From: Tubulanus polymorphus
Taxonomy: Eukaryota > Nemertea > Palaeonemertea > Tubulaniformes > Tubulanidae
DNA length: 64,000 nt
Assembly: GCF_964204645.1 (NCBI RefSeq)
Contig: NC_134027.1
Span: forward strand, 18,712,485-18,776,484
Reading direction: 5' to 3'
Positions 1 through 12,800 of the stretch are shown here, piece after piece (the first letter of the stretch is position 1; every line of letters starts with the position of its first letter). The notes beneath the pieces were generated by a model, which saw nothing but the letters and a program-made list of their open reading frames with translations, had not been told where the DNA came from and ran no database searches. The position numbers were made by a program, and so were the translations under genes.

Positions 1-932
1 TCTGTTGGCAAACCAAAATCTAGACTCTTCAATTCTTTGCAAGATTTAGCAAGTTCTTCTTCAGGTAAACTTTCAATTACAGAACAAAGCCCCTTTCTTT
101 ACACAGAGATATCAGCTTCATCACAAATTCTATATTTTTACCATCTTGTACACGAGACTTCAAACAGTCATCAACATAGAAGTTTTTCAAGACTGTATTA
201 GTAACTTCTACTTCATACTTGTTAATGTTGTCAGTGGCTGTCCAGCGTAAAGCCCAGTTAGAACAACTCGGGGATGAAATTGCCCCAAATAAGTGAACTA
301 ACGTACGGAAAGGTATGGCTTTCTTGTTCAAATCACCATCCGGCCACCATAAGAATCTCAAGCAGTCTTTTTCATCCGGCGCAACCTTTACTCTATAAAA
401 CATAGATTCTATGTCTGCCACTATTGCTGTCCTTTCTTGTCTGAAGCGTATCAACACACCAACCAAAGAGTTAGTCAAATCAGGTCCTTGTAACAATTGA
501 GAATTCAACAACACTCCACCATAAAGTGCAGGGCAACCGAAAACGACACGGTGATATACCCCGTGATGAGGTATATACCATATACGACCATTTTCCAAGC
601 GCAAATCTTCAGGAACCTGTTCCGCATTAGCCTTTAGCCAATATATTGTCTATAAAGGCATTGTAGTCATGTCGAAACTTGTCATTTTTCAACAGCTTAT
701 TTTTCAGATTTGACAGTCGTTTTTCAGCATGCCGAACATTATTGGGAAACTTCACATTCTTGTCCCGCCATGGCATTGGTAATTGGTACTGACCATTCAT
801 TATTTTTACATTGGACTCCATCATCGTCATGAATTTACGATCTTCGACTGACCATTGTTTTTTATCTTCAGCAATTCGCCCAGGAAAGTCAAAATCTATA
901 GCTTCCTGTACCAATTGATCAAGAGAACTCAA
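1..932 (-). pseudogene. BEL/Pao reverse transcriptase (broken, partial)
   Basis: Would copy retrotransposon RNA into DNA. Recognisable RT stretches are LLNSQLLQGPDLTNSLVGVL, ADIESMFYRVKVAPDE, LRFLWWPDGD and the catalytic FYVDDCL. A one-base shift separates the N-terminal block (932-627) from the RT core (604-77). The usual residues between HHGVYH and RVVF are deleted. A further frame change near 80 precedes a downstream block read to the window edge. RNase H and integrase would lie outside the window. Confidence 0.85.
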
Positions 933-1732
933 CAGTGTCGGTAACTATGTCATCATCTTAATCGCCAGATCTAATCACATTCCCGGCGACCCTGCCTAGT
1001 CTGGTTCTGGAAGCATGCGGCGATCCAGCAGGGCCTGTCCGTGATTCGAATGGTGTGTATGCATCCGCAATATTATTGCCAACCAATTTCTGCATCTATC
1101 TGAGGCAATTTAACATCACTCACGTGCGACCATTTACGGATGTCGTCTTCTGTTGGTACATGCAGTAGTGAAACTGGCATCTGCTCTGTAGTATAAACAG
1201 AAGGCATGAAAACTACGTCTTCAGTTTCCAAACCTCTGACTTCTAAACAATGAACAATCTGCGTATCAAGCATTGCAGACCTCACCATGGTGTCGAGATT
1301 CAATCTCACTTTCTTGCCAATACCACCGATCTGCTTCAACAGCGATGAAGTACAAAAAGAAATACTACTTCCAGGATCAAGGAAGGCGAAAGTTATCACT
1401 TCTGGAATTCTTCCCTTCACTTTCACTCTAACTGGAAGTATAGCCATAGTACATAATCCATCTGTCTTCCTTTCACCATCATTTATGACGCCACAGGGAA
1501 TTCCATCTTTCACATCTGATATCGTGTTCTGATTCTGATCTCTTCGTGTCATAATTGTTGGGTTTTCAGGAAGTGACCTAGAATCATCATGCAGTACACT
1601 CGGATGTAACTGTTTACATATATCGCAGTTCATCTTCAATCTACAAATTTCTATTCTGATGTCCAGACCAGAGACAACCCCAACAGAGGCCTTTTCTTTT
1701 AAGAAAAGATATTTTTTCTTCAAAGGCAACAT
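933..1732 (-). pseudogene. BEL/Pao aspartic protease and linker
   Basis: The minus frame 1732-1073 holds a CDICKQLHPSVLHDD zinc knuckle tail and the protease signature FLDPGSSISFC, where DPG replaces the DSG/DTG of many retroelement proteases; DPG is seen in BEL/Pao proteases. After a frame change near 1075 the linker continues (AYTPFESRTGPAGSPHASRT, typical of the protease-RT spacer) until stops near 960. In the family this enzyme cleaves the polyprotein. It is non-functional here because the frames are disconnected. Confidence 0.75.
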
Positions 1733-2006
1733 TAGACAGGTCTTTACAATTATTCAACACATGATCGCCAGTACAGTATACACATGGTTTCTTCAATGCG
1801 AGATTAGAGTTTTGTTGATTCGTAACAGAAATGCTCCCCGTCTGAGCAGCAACAGTATTTCGGCTACCTTGCGATATTCGCAGAGACTTTTTGTCTTTTT
1901 TCTGATCTAAAGCAGCAGCCATCATATCTTTGCCAAAAATGGGGTCGTTCACCTTTTTTGACTCCTTCCGTACAAAACTCACCAAGGTGTTCACATTTAT
2001 AGCAAC
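1641..2006 (-). pseudogene. BEL/Pao gag C-terminal region with zinc knuckles
   Basis: Minus frame beginning inside gag (VNTLVSFVRKESKKVNDP) and running through CVYCTGDHVLNNC and CWGCLWSGHQNRN, two CCHC-like knuckles spaced as in BEL/Pao gag. It would bind element RNA in virus-like particles. It overlaps the start of the protease frame by about 90 bp in another frame, so a frameshift disconnects them. The true gag start is absent. Confidence 0.75.
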
Positions 2007-3311
2007 TCGCCACCGCGCAATTCATTTTTGTGTCTATGTCCACATGATGTGGAGCAGCATCCTTCATAAGTGGTAAGAGGACTAATCGACTGACTTCACG
2101 CGTGCTACAAAATAAAATGTAAATACACTGTATATAATTATGAGAATGAGATCATGGTGCAAGCCAAGTCACAAAGTATACTATGTATGTGTATATGGAT
2201 TATTACAGGATGAAACCTTAATACAAAAATGATTGAAGTAAATTACCCATGAGAATTGAATCCTCGAAGTAACGACTTCGTTGTTACGATTGGACTCGTG
2301 TTTGCTTCTAAACTCCTGATCTTGTTCATTACTGAACAGTTTTCATATGTCTAAAATAGAAAATTAAAAATAAAACAAAACTCTACATACTAATGAGAAG
2401 TGTCGAATCAGATTTCAAAGAATGTGTCACTATCAATTATAATAATACATTTTCTTGACATGCTACGTAAGTCATGAAAGTGTACCGGTGTAGTCATACC
2501 TTAGTAATGATCATTTTAAGAGCATCGGTTGTGTCAGGATCATTGAACACAAAAAACAAACAGTGATGTAACAGTTCGGCCATCTTCAGCCAAAACACAC
2601 GATCGGTGCAGTCCAAAGAAACTCGCACACATTTTGGCTAGGGACGATTTATTTGCATTGGGCTGACCAATCAAGGTGCAGATTGGCACGTGCCTAAATA
2701 GCGACTTTATTTCTTGAAAATGGAGGACCATTATAGCTACTCCTGAAAAATCACTTATCATTATAATAACTGACTACATTTTATCAAACATCCATACCAA
2801 CAATGTCCATGGAAAACCTCAATACGTACCTCCGAGAATCACAGCAGTTAGATAGGACTCGTTATATACTGTTTTTCTCAAGGAGGCAAACAATTCTTCA
2901 ATTCCTTCACCATAATCTTGTTCCATCACATTTGTTGGAATGGGAATGTCTTTAGCGAATAATTTCGGAATTAAGATTTCCTCCCATTCTTCTGGTGGAA
3001 CCATATTTCCTCCTTCATCGTATTGTGTCGTTTCGTTCAACACGAATTTACCAGAAGGCTGCCACCCATTATGACTTACCGCCTTCAAGCGTGGTTTTGA
3101 GTACCTAGAGAAAACAGATTATTATTATCATTACAACTCCTATATAATACTTTCTGAGTTCGGTTGGTGTCATTTGCACAAGCACTCCAACAATTTCTTC
3201 CGAACTTTCCACAAGTGCATTTTCTAATGTCGTTGGATGCATTGCACATTTTTCTAAGATGAATGATTGACCGCAAAATTCAGAAAAACAGGCACTGCTC
3301 ACAATTGGCAT
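2007..3311 (-). pseudogene. Broken exons of a Walker-A (P-loop) gene
   Basis: Three exon-like blocks on the minus strand: about 3310-3115 (EKCAMHPTTLENALVESSEE), 3088-2827 (NGWQPSGKFVLNE then PPEEWEEILIPKLFAKDI), and 2745-2520 with a P-loop, LIGQPNANKSSLAKMCASFF. They are followed by a block near 2343-2280 and one ending at 2007. A short deletion in a T run near 2550 breaks the exon after GRTVTSLF. The stretch 2007-2600 is duplicated, inverted, at about 7905-8494. The organisation recalls DUF927/primase-helicase-like invertebrate genes, but that is only a resemblance. The function is not identified. Confidence 0.45.
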
Positions 3312-4948
3312 GCAAAATCAAAATTAAAATAAATTAGAATTAAAAGAATTAATTAACCTATATTATTTTTAATATATATTTTTAAATTCGAACTGTTATA
3401 TTTTTGAACTGTGAACTTTTTTAAAACTTGTGCGACATTTCACTGTGCAAGGCAATAACTTGTAAATCATTTATGAAATTTTTATTTGAAATATTTCAAA
3501 TTCAAGCTAATGTTATATATTTTAACCTTCAACTTGCGATACATATTTGAGCTTTTTGATAACTTTTAGTACTAATATATTTGAACCTCTTAACTTGTAT
3601 TACATATTTGAGCTGTGCGATAACTTTTAGTACTAATAGTATACGGGATTTTTACCAAGGGGATTTTTACAGCTAATCGAAGAAAATTGACAAAAAACTG
3701 CTCACACTTTCAAATCATGTTCATAGGGCGAGTGGTATCTAACTATCATGCCTGATCCATCCTTTGACGTGATTATTCGAACAATTTCTAACTTAAAATT
3801 GAATCCTTCAACCCACTGGTTTTTATTTTCGTTTCTCCGTGTAATTGTCCCGTATTCTAAACATATCCATCTTTCTAGAAATCATATGAAATACAATATT
3901 GATGTTTAATATATAGCATAAATATTTAGATGATATGCTATATATCATTTGCCATGTAACTGCAATTATATTCTATATTCAATTATATATAATAATATAC
4001 ATGATTATCTCAATGTACCAAGTAAAACAGTTAGAGCGTTCAGGATAATCTAAATGTACAATCTAAATTCTTAAAAATCCTTCTGTATAATCAACGATCG
4101 GCTAATAAGTGTGTCTATTCGAAGTGATGATGATCGGTTTGCAATTCTCTGTCTACTGAAAGTTTTCAATAATGGCCCCTCTTTATACAGTAAGTCCTTG
4201 AATATTATTGGTTCGAAGAAATGTAATATATCATTGGTCAGCTCATTAATTAATCCAAATATTTGTGTATTAATTGGACAAGTGGGGCCTCAATGACACA
4301 TCTTTTAGACATAATTAACTAGTCTTTTAAATTAGATTAGGCATAAATCAATGCCAATTAATCTAATGTAATGAGAGACACCCTCACTCTTATTTCAGGA
4401 TTAACGAATTTATGCCATCTGGCAAAATTTCAAATTTGCAAGAGGTGCCAGTTGATTTAAAATTAAGTAGTAGGTATTTGTAATACATAGATCAATATCT
4501 GGAGTAATTTGACATCATCTATTAGTTGTTTGTCTGATATGTTATTTGTATTTTCAGTTAAGGGAAGTTGAATAAAGAATTCCTGTTAAATCCGTAGTTA
4601 CTTTATGTTATCACAAGGGCTCTGTCCCTGACAACATCATACCTGAATATTTCAGAAATTCTCTTAATTTAGTAGGGACAGCAGAGTCCTCAGCTACACG
4701 GCAATGGTAGTTACAAAATGCTTGACCAGGCATCGACTGTTGTGGGCAAAATAACCACAGCCTATTCTTTCCTGCTAGAATATTAGAAGTGTAAGCGACA
4801 CACTTCTATGAATAAAACGATAAAAAAATCCTTCACTGAGAACCTTAGTGTCAATGGTCGTACATATCACTATCGCGACCCCTGATGGTTCACGCGAGCT
4901 CTTAAGTACTACGCAGAGTATGTAGTATGTGTCAAAAATACTCTTAAG

Positions 4949-5009
4949 TATGTAGAGTTTTGCTTTATTTTTAATTTTCTATTTTAGACATATGAAAACT
5001 GTTCAGTTA
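4949..5009 (+). pseudogene. Isolated copy of a host exon 5' boundary
   Basis: The sequence TTCTATTTTAGACATATGAA and its surroundings match the intron/exon boundary near 8150-8190 on the plus strand and, inverted, the one near 2343. Homology stops abruptly just after the GTTCAGTTATGA segment. It is a third, truncated copy of the same exon start. Confidence 0.5.
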
Positions 5010-5403
5010 TGAGTATACACGCAGTATACGACGGAGCTCCGCGAACATTGTCATTTGTCATTATAATTTACTATTTTCCTATAATTTACGATTCCTCACC
5101 CGAGTCAAGCATGAACTACAGCGCCAATGTCTGCCAAACTGCCGCAATGATAATAGAGATGGACTATTTACACGAAACAAGCTCTTTTAAAGATTTTTCG
5201 GATGGTTTTAGAGGGGGTACCCTATTATTCACCCTAGATCCGCCCCTGCTTTTAAAGTCTTTATTTTTGACTGACATTGTTCTTTTGGGATATTTTACTT
5301 AATGTTTTGAACACATACCTTCAATGTGTCTTATTACTAATACGACCAGTGAAACTGTGCAGTCCAGATAAATCATTGTATCCATTTTACAATGTATTGA
5401 AGA

Positions 5404-5486
5404 AATTCTAACAATATGTTCCATGCCTACGAACCATATCATGATTTTTGATGATCATATAGGCATGGAAACATATTGTTGGAATT
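5404..5486. repeat. Imperfect inverted repeat (hairpin)
   Basis: CAATATGTTCCATGCCTA on the left pairs with TAGGCATGGAAACATATTG on the right around a short AT-rich loop containing ATGATTTTTGATGATCAT. Possibly a small MITE or terminal fragment; no coding content. Confidence 0.55.
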
Positions 5487-5562
5487 GATTTAGTTCATAA
5501 AATGGAGTCTCTTTCAGGGGCGGATACATCAATTTGAAAAAGGGGGATCTGGGGGTACCCCC

Positions 5563-5745
5563 CAGAAAATTTTGGAAAAATAGATGCAATGAAGTGCATT
5601 GTGAGCGTTCTTTTTCGATATGATAGAAAAGAAAATATGTTCAATTTTTTTCAATAAAACTTTGGAAAAATAGATGCAATGAACTGCATTGTGAGCGTTC
5701 TTTTTCGATATGACAGAAAAGAAAATATGTTCAATTTTTTCAATA
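5563..5745. repeat. Tandem duplication of about 88 bp
   Basis: Two head-to-tail copies containing TTTGGAAAAATAGATGCAAT followed by a GTGAGCGTTC block and a T run. They differ at only a few positions, such as GAAGTG versus GAACTG. The minus-strand open frame over it merely reads through the repeat twice. Confidence 0.8.
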
Positions 5746-6273
5746 AGATTAGCAATCAACGAAATAATTCTAATTTTAACTTTATTTTATCTCACATTTT
5801 TACAATATATCTTATGTTCAACGCATAGATTACGAAGGACTGTCACCAAGAGGACTTTTTAACAACATTCAGTATATATAGTGGCTTGAAAAAATTCTTT
5901 GCTCGGCAAAAAATAGGGGGGGGGGCGCACCGCGTACGCCCCCGTCTGGATCTGCCCCTGTCTTTTCTCTGATTCAAATGAGCTAAACAGTGTAAAGTTG
6001 ATATAAAAACAATGATTTATTTGGACTGCATAAAAAAAAGATAACTAAAACGATCCTAGGGGTACCCCCATGCAATCTGCATATAAAAGGTATAGTCAGT
6101 AAGTAACCTGTCTGGTTTAGTTTCACCCCCCCCCCCCCCCACACAAATTTGAGATACAGGAAAAAAATTTGTGATACTAAGTGTTGTGATATCAGTATCT
6201 CAATGAGACACCTGTTGGATAAATTATATTTGTTTAAATTTTGAATGATTTTATTTTTTACTAATCTCATTAG

Positions 6274-9247
6274 AGAGTTGAAATTGTTGGAAGCAATGAC
6301 AATAGAGCACGCTGTGTTAAAATGTGGCTACCAAACTGTGATACAGGATTTAAAGATATTGCACAGCATTCCATCGGCTCTCCCTCAATCAATCACAAAA
6401 TCGTTGCTGGAAAACATTTATGATGAGAACCTTGTAGTGCCTATAAAGGTATTAGAGCAATTCCCACGAGAGTGTGAATCATCACATTCCCTAAACGTAC
6501 TTGGACCACCATCAGGTAAACATTGCACCATTAGTTTGATATATTGGTTTCACTGTCAGTATATGTCACAAAATGGCAATAATATTCTTTTATGATTTTA
6601 GGACAATGTTTCATATGTAATAGATCCTTGCATATTCACAACAAGCCGATAAGTGTGAAGTATGTGACCTTCAAAGGTGAAATTCAATGGAAGTTTAAGG
6701 TATGCCAAATTCTATTTAGAATTCATGTGACTGTGCCCTGTCATGATAGCATGACTCTTGCTATGTATGCAAGTTTTACCTTTCAGATCGATCTACGTTG
6801 TAAATCACGTGGAATCAACAATTTATTTGACAAATATGGTAATATGAGAACTGGCTATAGATTTTATAAAAAAGCAAGAGATGTCATTGTAGCGTCGGAT
6901 AAGATCATACTCGACAGAGCAGTGTTCAACATGCAGTGGGCATTTGCGTAAGTATTACAGTATCAGTACATATTTTAGATGATTATTGGCAATATTTGTA
7001 ATCTTAATGTTGAGTATTTCACTACTGCATGATTACAAATTTATTCTTATGTAAAGCGCAGAGATTACTGTTTAGACATTGTGCTATATCAAGAAAATAG
7101 ATAATTATTATCATGAACTGGTGGACTTGTGCAAAATATTTATAAACCATACTTTTCTTCCTTCTAGACAACATTCTTGGGTTTCATTCCAAGGTTTTGC
7201 AGAAAGTTGGAATGATGCATGGGATTTATCAAAGAATGACGGTAAATATTTGCTCTCTCATTCTTTTGTGTGTATTTTTTGGCCTGGTCTGAAATGCTTG
7301 CATGCCTACTGAGCCATAGTAAGCCTAAGTGTTATTATGATTTTTTTTTCCAGAAATAGATAGAAGAACATGGGCTGACTGTTTTGGTGGGGAGAACTAG
7401 GATCTGAACTTCGAGACTCTGGCGACTTAAGTTTTAGTTTTTGCCATGATTCTGATCGAGAAGGCGAGAAGGTTGTATGATCAAGATTGAGGAAAAACGT
7501 CAAACAGCCCATTAGCCACATTCTAAAATTGATTATAATGCTGATTGTAAAGCTCGAGGTAAGCCTTGTTAATTCAGATTCACAAGCCACAGTATGTCAC
7601 ATTGTTTATATCTATGTCACTTTGGCCAAATTGGCTGTTTCATTTATAGGTTGTGGAAGATTATGGATAACCGATGGTATTTGGAAGATCCAATTCACTC
7701 ATTGCATGTTCTATGTTGAGGTAATGTATCCATAATACTATTTGTAAATACTAGTAAGCATTGTAAAATGAAGACAAATCTGCACCACCATGAACGCTGT
7801 GGTACATTTATACCGATAAAAATGTACTGGTTGGATTCTTACAGAATGAAATTGAGGGTATACCTGTATTGAACTACCCAAATGTTTGTCCACAACAGTT
7901 TGTGTTTTGGCTGATGTTTCGCCTGCGAAGATGGCCGAACTGTTACATCACTGTTTGTTTTTTTTGTGTTCAATGATCCTGACACAACCGATGTTCTTAA
8001 AATGATCATTACTAAGGTACGTATGACTACACCGGTACACTTTCGTGACTTACGTAGCATGACCAGAAATGTATTATTATAATTAATAGTGACACATTCT
8101 TTGAAATCTGATTCGATACTTCTCATTAGTATGTAGAGTTTTGTTTTATTCTTAATTTTCTATTTTAGACATATGAAGACTGTTCAGTAATGAACAAGAT
8201 CAGGAGTTTAGAAGCGAATTCGTTCGTACTTCGAGGATTCAATTCTCATGGGAAAATTTACTTCAATCATTTTTGTATTAAGGTTTCATTCTGTAATAAT
8301 CCATATACATATACATAGTATACTTTGTGACTTGGCTTGCACTATGATCTCATTCTCATAATTATGTACAGTGTATTTACATTTTATTTTGTAGCACGCG
8401 TGAAGTCAGTCGATTAGTCCTCTTACCACTTATGAAGGATGCTGCTCCACATCATGTGGACATAGACACAAAAATGAATTGCGCGGTGGCGAGTATTGGT
8501 ATTCTGATCAGGTCAAAACCTAATAATCATGACAAGGAACGAGTTACACAGCTCACGGATACCATCATGCAGTTGATAGGGGACAGGGAGAATGAGGGGT
8601 GAGACGAGTTGCATCTAATTTATGCACTCATATTGACTTTAGCCATGAAGGTATAGATCGTTTTCAAGAATATTTTCAAAAACATTTTGCTGAGAGCAGT
8701 AATTTAATATTGAAAATGGTTTGAATGGATATTGTCTTTTCAGTTCAGTGGAATGTTTGATGTACATGTGGCCGAAGATGACCTGATGACATACTTCAAA
8801 GAGTCAATAATACCAAATGGTATTCTATCATCAGCTTAAGAGGGAGGAATGCCATGACAGCATCCTGCTGGAAGTGATTGAAATCGCCGTAGATACCCTG
8901 CCATCAGGATAAGGTATCTAACAATTGAAATATTTACAAGATAATCGAGGTGATCTCTGATTACATAGCATGAATACATGTACAAAATACTTGTGTCTCT
9001 TTTAGTTTCAGCCAGTTGTCAAAGTTGTTTCTCACCACTTTGGCAAGAAAGCTTCAATCGAGCCATCACCGGCAGTGCGAATTGCGGAACTGTTTAAAGT
9101 TATGCGAGATAGACAATCTTTTTTTCCTTAATCTGAAATTTCATTAAATATCATTTTTATTTACACAACACAATAGAAATAGGTGTCGCAGCAGATGTGA
9201 CATTGGCTGAATCGCCTGTCCCCGAGTTTGGAGTAGATCGTAGATTA
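6274..9247 (+). CDS. Host gene exons (cysteine-cluster protein), upstream of the Polinton
   Basis: Exon-like blocks with AG/GT borders: 6274-6515, 6602-6699 (CFICNRSLHIHNKP), 6787-6947 (LRCKSRGINN then ASDKIILDRAVF), 7168-7241 (HSWVSFQGFAESWN), 7650-7720 (LWITDGIWKIQF), about 8168-8276, 8396-8598, 8744-8819, from 9006, and 9176-9247. Paired CxxC motifs followed by the SWVSF-GFAE-N block resemble cysteine clusters associated with KDZ-type transposase genes in invertebrates; this is a family resemblance only. The block near 7350-7480 needs a frame change. The gene probably continued across the Polinton to the PHD exon at 26653. It may be a decaying member of a multicopy family. Confidence 0.5.
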
Positions 9248-9308
9248 GGTTCGTACATGGATATTTGGTCAAAAAATGTCATTTTTTCCCTAATCTGAAA
9301 TTCCATTA

Positions 9309-9314
9309 AATATC
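9309..9314. other. Target-site duplication, left copy (AATATC)
   Basis: Six bases directly before the left terminus. The matching bases after the right terminus (26199-26204) are AGTATC, one mismatch. Six-base duplications are standard for Polintons. A sister segment at 9121-9165 shows how an unoccupied site reads. Confidence 0.75.
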
Positions 9315-9635
9315 AGTAATAGGGGTAATGGGCTTTCAGATCAAAGATCGAAAGGTCGAACTCATAAAAATTGAAAAAATATGAAAATAACAATAATTTC
9401 TATTTGAATTAGTAGCGAAACTCATAAAAAATGAAAAATAATTCTCGCACGCTCGAATTTATTTTTTCATTTTTTATGAGTTTCACTCCTAATTCAAATA
9501 GAAATTATTATTATTTTCATATTTTTTCATTTTTTACTCACTCGCCCTTTCAACCTTTAACCTGAAAGCCCATTACCCCTATTACTCTTAAAATATTTAT
9601 ATACATGAATAAAATATATATGAATAACATATAAA
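9315..9635. repeat. Left terminal inverted repeat, itself a palindrome
   Basis: Matches the right end (25888-26198) in inverted orientation. The outer 272 bp (9315-9586) are also self-complementary: they open with AGTAATAGGGGTAATGGG and close with CCCATTACCCCTATTACT, with a centre near CGCACGCTCG. Outer and inner arms are distinguishable (GATCAAAGATCGAAAGG against GGTTAAAGGTTGAAAGG). Confidence 0.93.
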
Positions 9636-9853
9636 TTGATAGATTATTCAATATAAAAGCGCTAGTAAAAAAGTAACGAGTAATTAACGAGCTCTTATAG
9701 AATAGATATATAGATATATTTTAAACATTATTTCAATATTTATATTTGTATGAGTTAGATTTTTAAACATTAAAAGTGTTAGTAAAGTGTGATTGAAATA
9801 ATTCATATATATACATGAATAACATATAAATGAATAAAATATAAATGAATAAA

Positions 9854-12800
9854 ATGTGTCAAATCAATTTTTAAAAAAAATTTAGTATTAAATTGGAAGC
9901 AAATAAGTACTACTGTTCAACATGTAAAATCAATATAGATAAATCCCAAAAATCAAGACACAATAAAACTAAAACACATTTATAGAATAAATTAAAATTA
10001 GAATATGAAGATGATATATTAGAAACTAAATTAGATGAATTAAAGAATGAAAAAGAAACGTACAAATGTGATACATGTAATCAATCATTCAGTGATAAAA
10101 GATATTATAAAGAACATTTAAAATCTAAAAGTCATATTAGAAATAAGAATAATGATATTTTAGGTGAGGATTATTCTGACGAAGATAATGATAAGAAACA
10201 GAAGACAATTAAAAGAATAAGAAATAAATTAAACAATAAAAGACCATACATGGAAGATGTAAGAAATTATATTAATTCATTAGATAATCAAAAAGATATA
10301 GAAATAACCAAAGCATTTAAAAGTGATATTGGTCCAGCAGCTATTGAGTTTAAATTTCATAAAGGTAAAACGTTAGAAGAAAATAAAAAACATTTAGAAA
10401 ATATGAAAAATATTATAAAAATAATTACAGATGTTGAATACCCTAAAATTAGTATATCTTCTAAAGTTAAATTTATAAAATCTGAAGATAAACCAATATA
10501 TAATATAAATTCTCATTCACAACATATTATATCTAAACAACATATAGATGATAAATTAGATAAATGTTATAATGAAGTAAAAACTAAAATAGAAGAGAAA
10601 TATTTTGAAGAATCTGGTTTAATATTTGATGAAATAATATTTATGATTTTACATGTTTATAACACAAAATATAATAAGTTAACTAAATCAAAACCAATAG
10701 ATGAAAATAATGTATCATATTATAAAGAACCAGATATTGAAGCATCGAGTTATATTAAACTACCATTTAAAACTAATGCTGTTATAAATGTACAAAATTC
10801 TGATGATAAATGTTTTCTATGGACAATTATAAGTTGCTTACATCCTGCAAATGATAATATTTGTAGATTAACTCATTATAAACCATTTGAAAAAAATTAT
10901 AAGATAGATAAGTATCCTGTTAGAATTAAAAATATCCCAAAAATAGAAAGAGATAATAATTTAAGAATAAATGTATTTGATTTAATCAAATTGCCAAATA
11001 CAAAAGGTAACAATATAAAACATTATACATTAGAACCTTTATACCTATCAAAAGATTATGATTCAAATGATGTAATAGATATACTATATTATGAAAATCA
11101 TTATATGTGGATTAAACAAATCGATTTATTTTTTAAATCAGAAAATGATCACCATAAAATATATCTATGTAGAAAATGTTTACATAGATTCAGTAATGAA
11201 AGTACATTATTAAATCATAAACAATTATGTGAAAATCATGATTATTGTAAATTAGTTTTACCAAATGAAAAGGATAAAATATTAGAATTCAAAAAATATG
11301 ATTACAAAAATAAAGTACCATTTGTAATATATGGAGATTTTGAATCATTAAATAGAGAATTAACTGATCAAGATAGAAAAGAAATATATTATAAAAGAAA
11401 GAAATTAAATTCTGAAAATGATTTCTCAGAGGAACCACCAATAACAAATACAATTAAAAAGATTCATCAATCAGCTGCAGCTTTTGGATTATATATTAAA
11501 TCTGATTATCTAGAACTAATTAAAAGTGAATATTATCATTATAGAAATGAAAATGTTATCAATCATTTTTGTGACTTATTAATTGAATATGAAATAAGAT
11601 TTAGTAAATTATTGAATACAAATATAGAAATTATAATGACAGAAGAAGATAAAGAAGAATTTGTGTTTACAGGTAAATGTTATTATTGTGAAAAGATATT
11701 TGATTATAAAGATAAAAAAGTAAGAGACCGTGATCATTTGAATGGAAAGTTTAGAGGTGCAGCGCATGAGAATTGTAACTTACAAGCTTAGAAAATTAAC
11801 TTTGTACCAGTTATATTTCATAATCTATCAGGATATGATGCACATTTATTTATCAAACAGTTATGCCATAAAATAGAAGAAATCAATAATGAAATAGAAA
11901 GATTAAATTCAAATAGATCAAAAGATAAAATACCAACTTATAAATTCAAAATGTTAGCTAAAACATCTGAGAATTATATATCATTCCAATTTGGTTGCCT
12001 AAGATTTATAGATTAATATAGATTTTTAAATAGTTCATTAGATAACTTATCAAAATCATTAGTTGATGATGAATTAAAAATATTAAAACAACACTATCCA
12101 AATAATGATGATTTTAAATTTATGAGATATAAAGGCGCAATTCCATATTCATTTCATAAATCACATAATGATTTTAATATAACTGAATTATTAAAAGAAC
12201 AATTCTATGATGAATTAAAAAATGAATATGTTAAAGATGAAGTCTATAATAGAACATTGAATATTTGGAATCATTTTGGAATGAAAAATCATGGACAATT
12301 AGTAGATTTATATTTAAAATCAGATGTATTATTATTAACTGATATATTCGAAAGGTTTAGAGATGTAAACCTAAAATATTTTAACATTGATCCTTGTCAT
12401 TGTTATTCTAGCCCAGGTTTAACATGGGATTGTGGTTTAAAATTTACAGATATAAAAATGGATTTGTTAACAAATATAGATCAATTATTATTATTTGAAA
12501 AATCTATAAGAGGAGGAGTTTCAGGTGTATTAGGTGATAGATATTTCAATGTAAATGATAATCCTGGATATAAGTTATTATATATAGATGCAAATAATCT
12601 ATATGGTTGGGCAATGATGGAACCTCAACCTTATGGAGTATTTGAAATAAGTGAAGTTTTACAACATGAAAATAATGATAAATTTGATTGGAAGAAAAGA
12701 ATCCTAGATATTGCAGATGATTCAGATACTGGTTACTTCTTTGTTGTAGATTTAGAATATCCTGAACATATCAAATTTAAATCTAGAAATCTAGCATACT

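Larger units (their letters stand above)
1..2006 (-). mobile_element. BEL/Pao LTR retrotransposon remnant
   Basis: Reading the minus strand from 2006 to 1 gives gag zinc knuckles, then an aspartic protease of the BEL/Pao type, then a reverse transcriptase with a YVDD box, which is the BEL/Pao gene order. No LTR is visible. The 5' part of gag is missing: at 2006/2007 the gag frame is joined abruptly to exons of another gene. The 3' part runs off the window. Frame changes separate the three blocks, so the copy is dead. Confidence 0.85.
3312..6240. other. AT-rich stretch without a recognisable gene
   Basis: No convincing coding frame on either strand. It holds an isolated copy of a host exon boundary (near 4949-5009), an imperfect hairpin (5404-5486), a tandem duplication (5563-5745), a G/C-run repeat of the GGGGGTACCCCCC kind near 5545-5570 and 5925-5945, and a run of 15 C near 6125. 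Confidence 0.6.

Noticed and set aside
1287-1910. Plus-strand frames over the BEL/Pao remnant
   Set aside because: Antisense to protease and gag, with no domain of their own.
5529-5759. 76-codon repeated frame as a small protein gene
   Set aside because: It simply translates the 88-bp tandem duplication twice.
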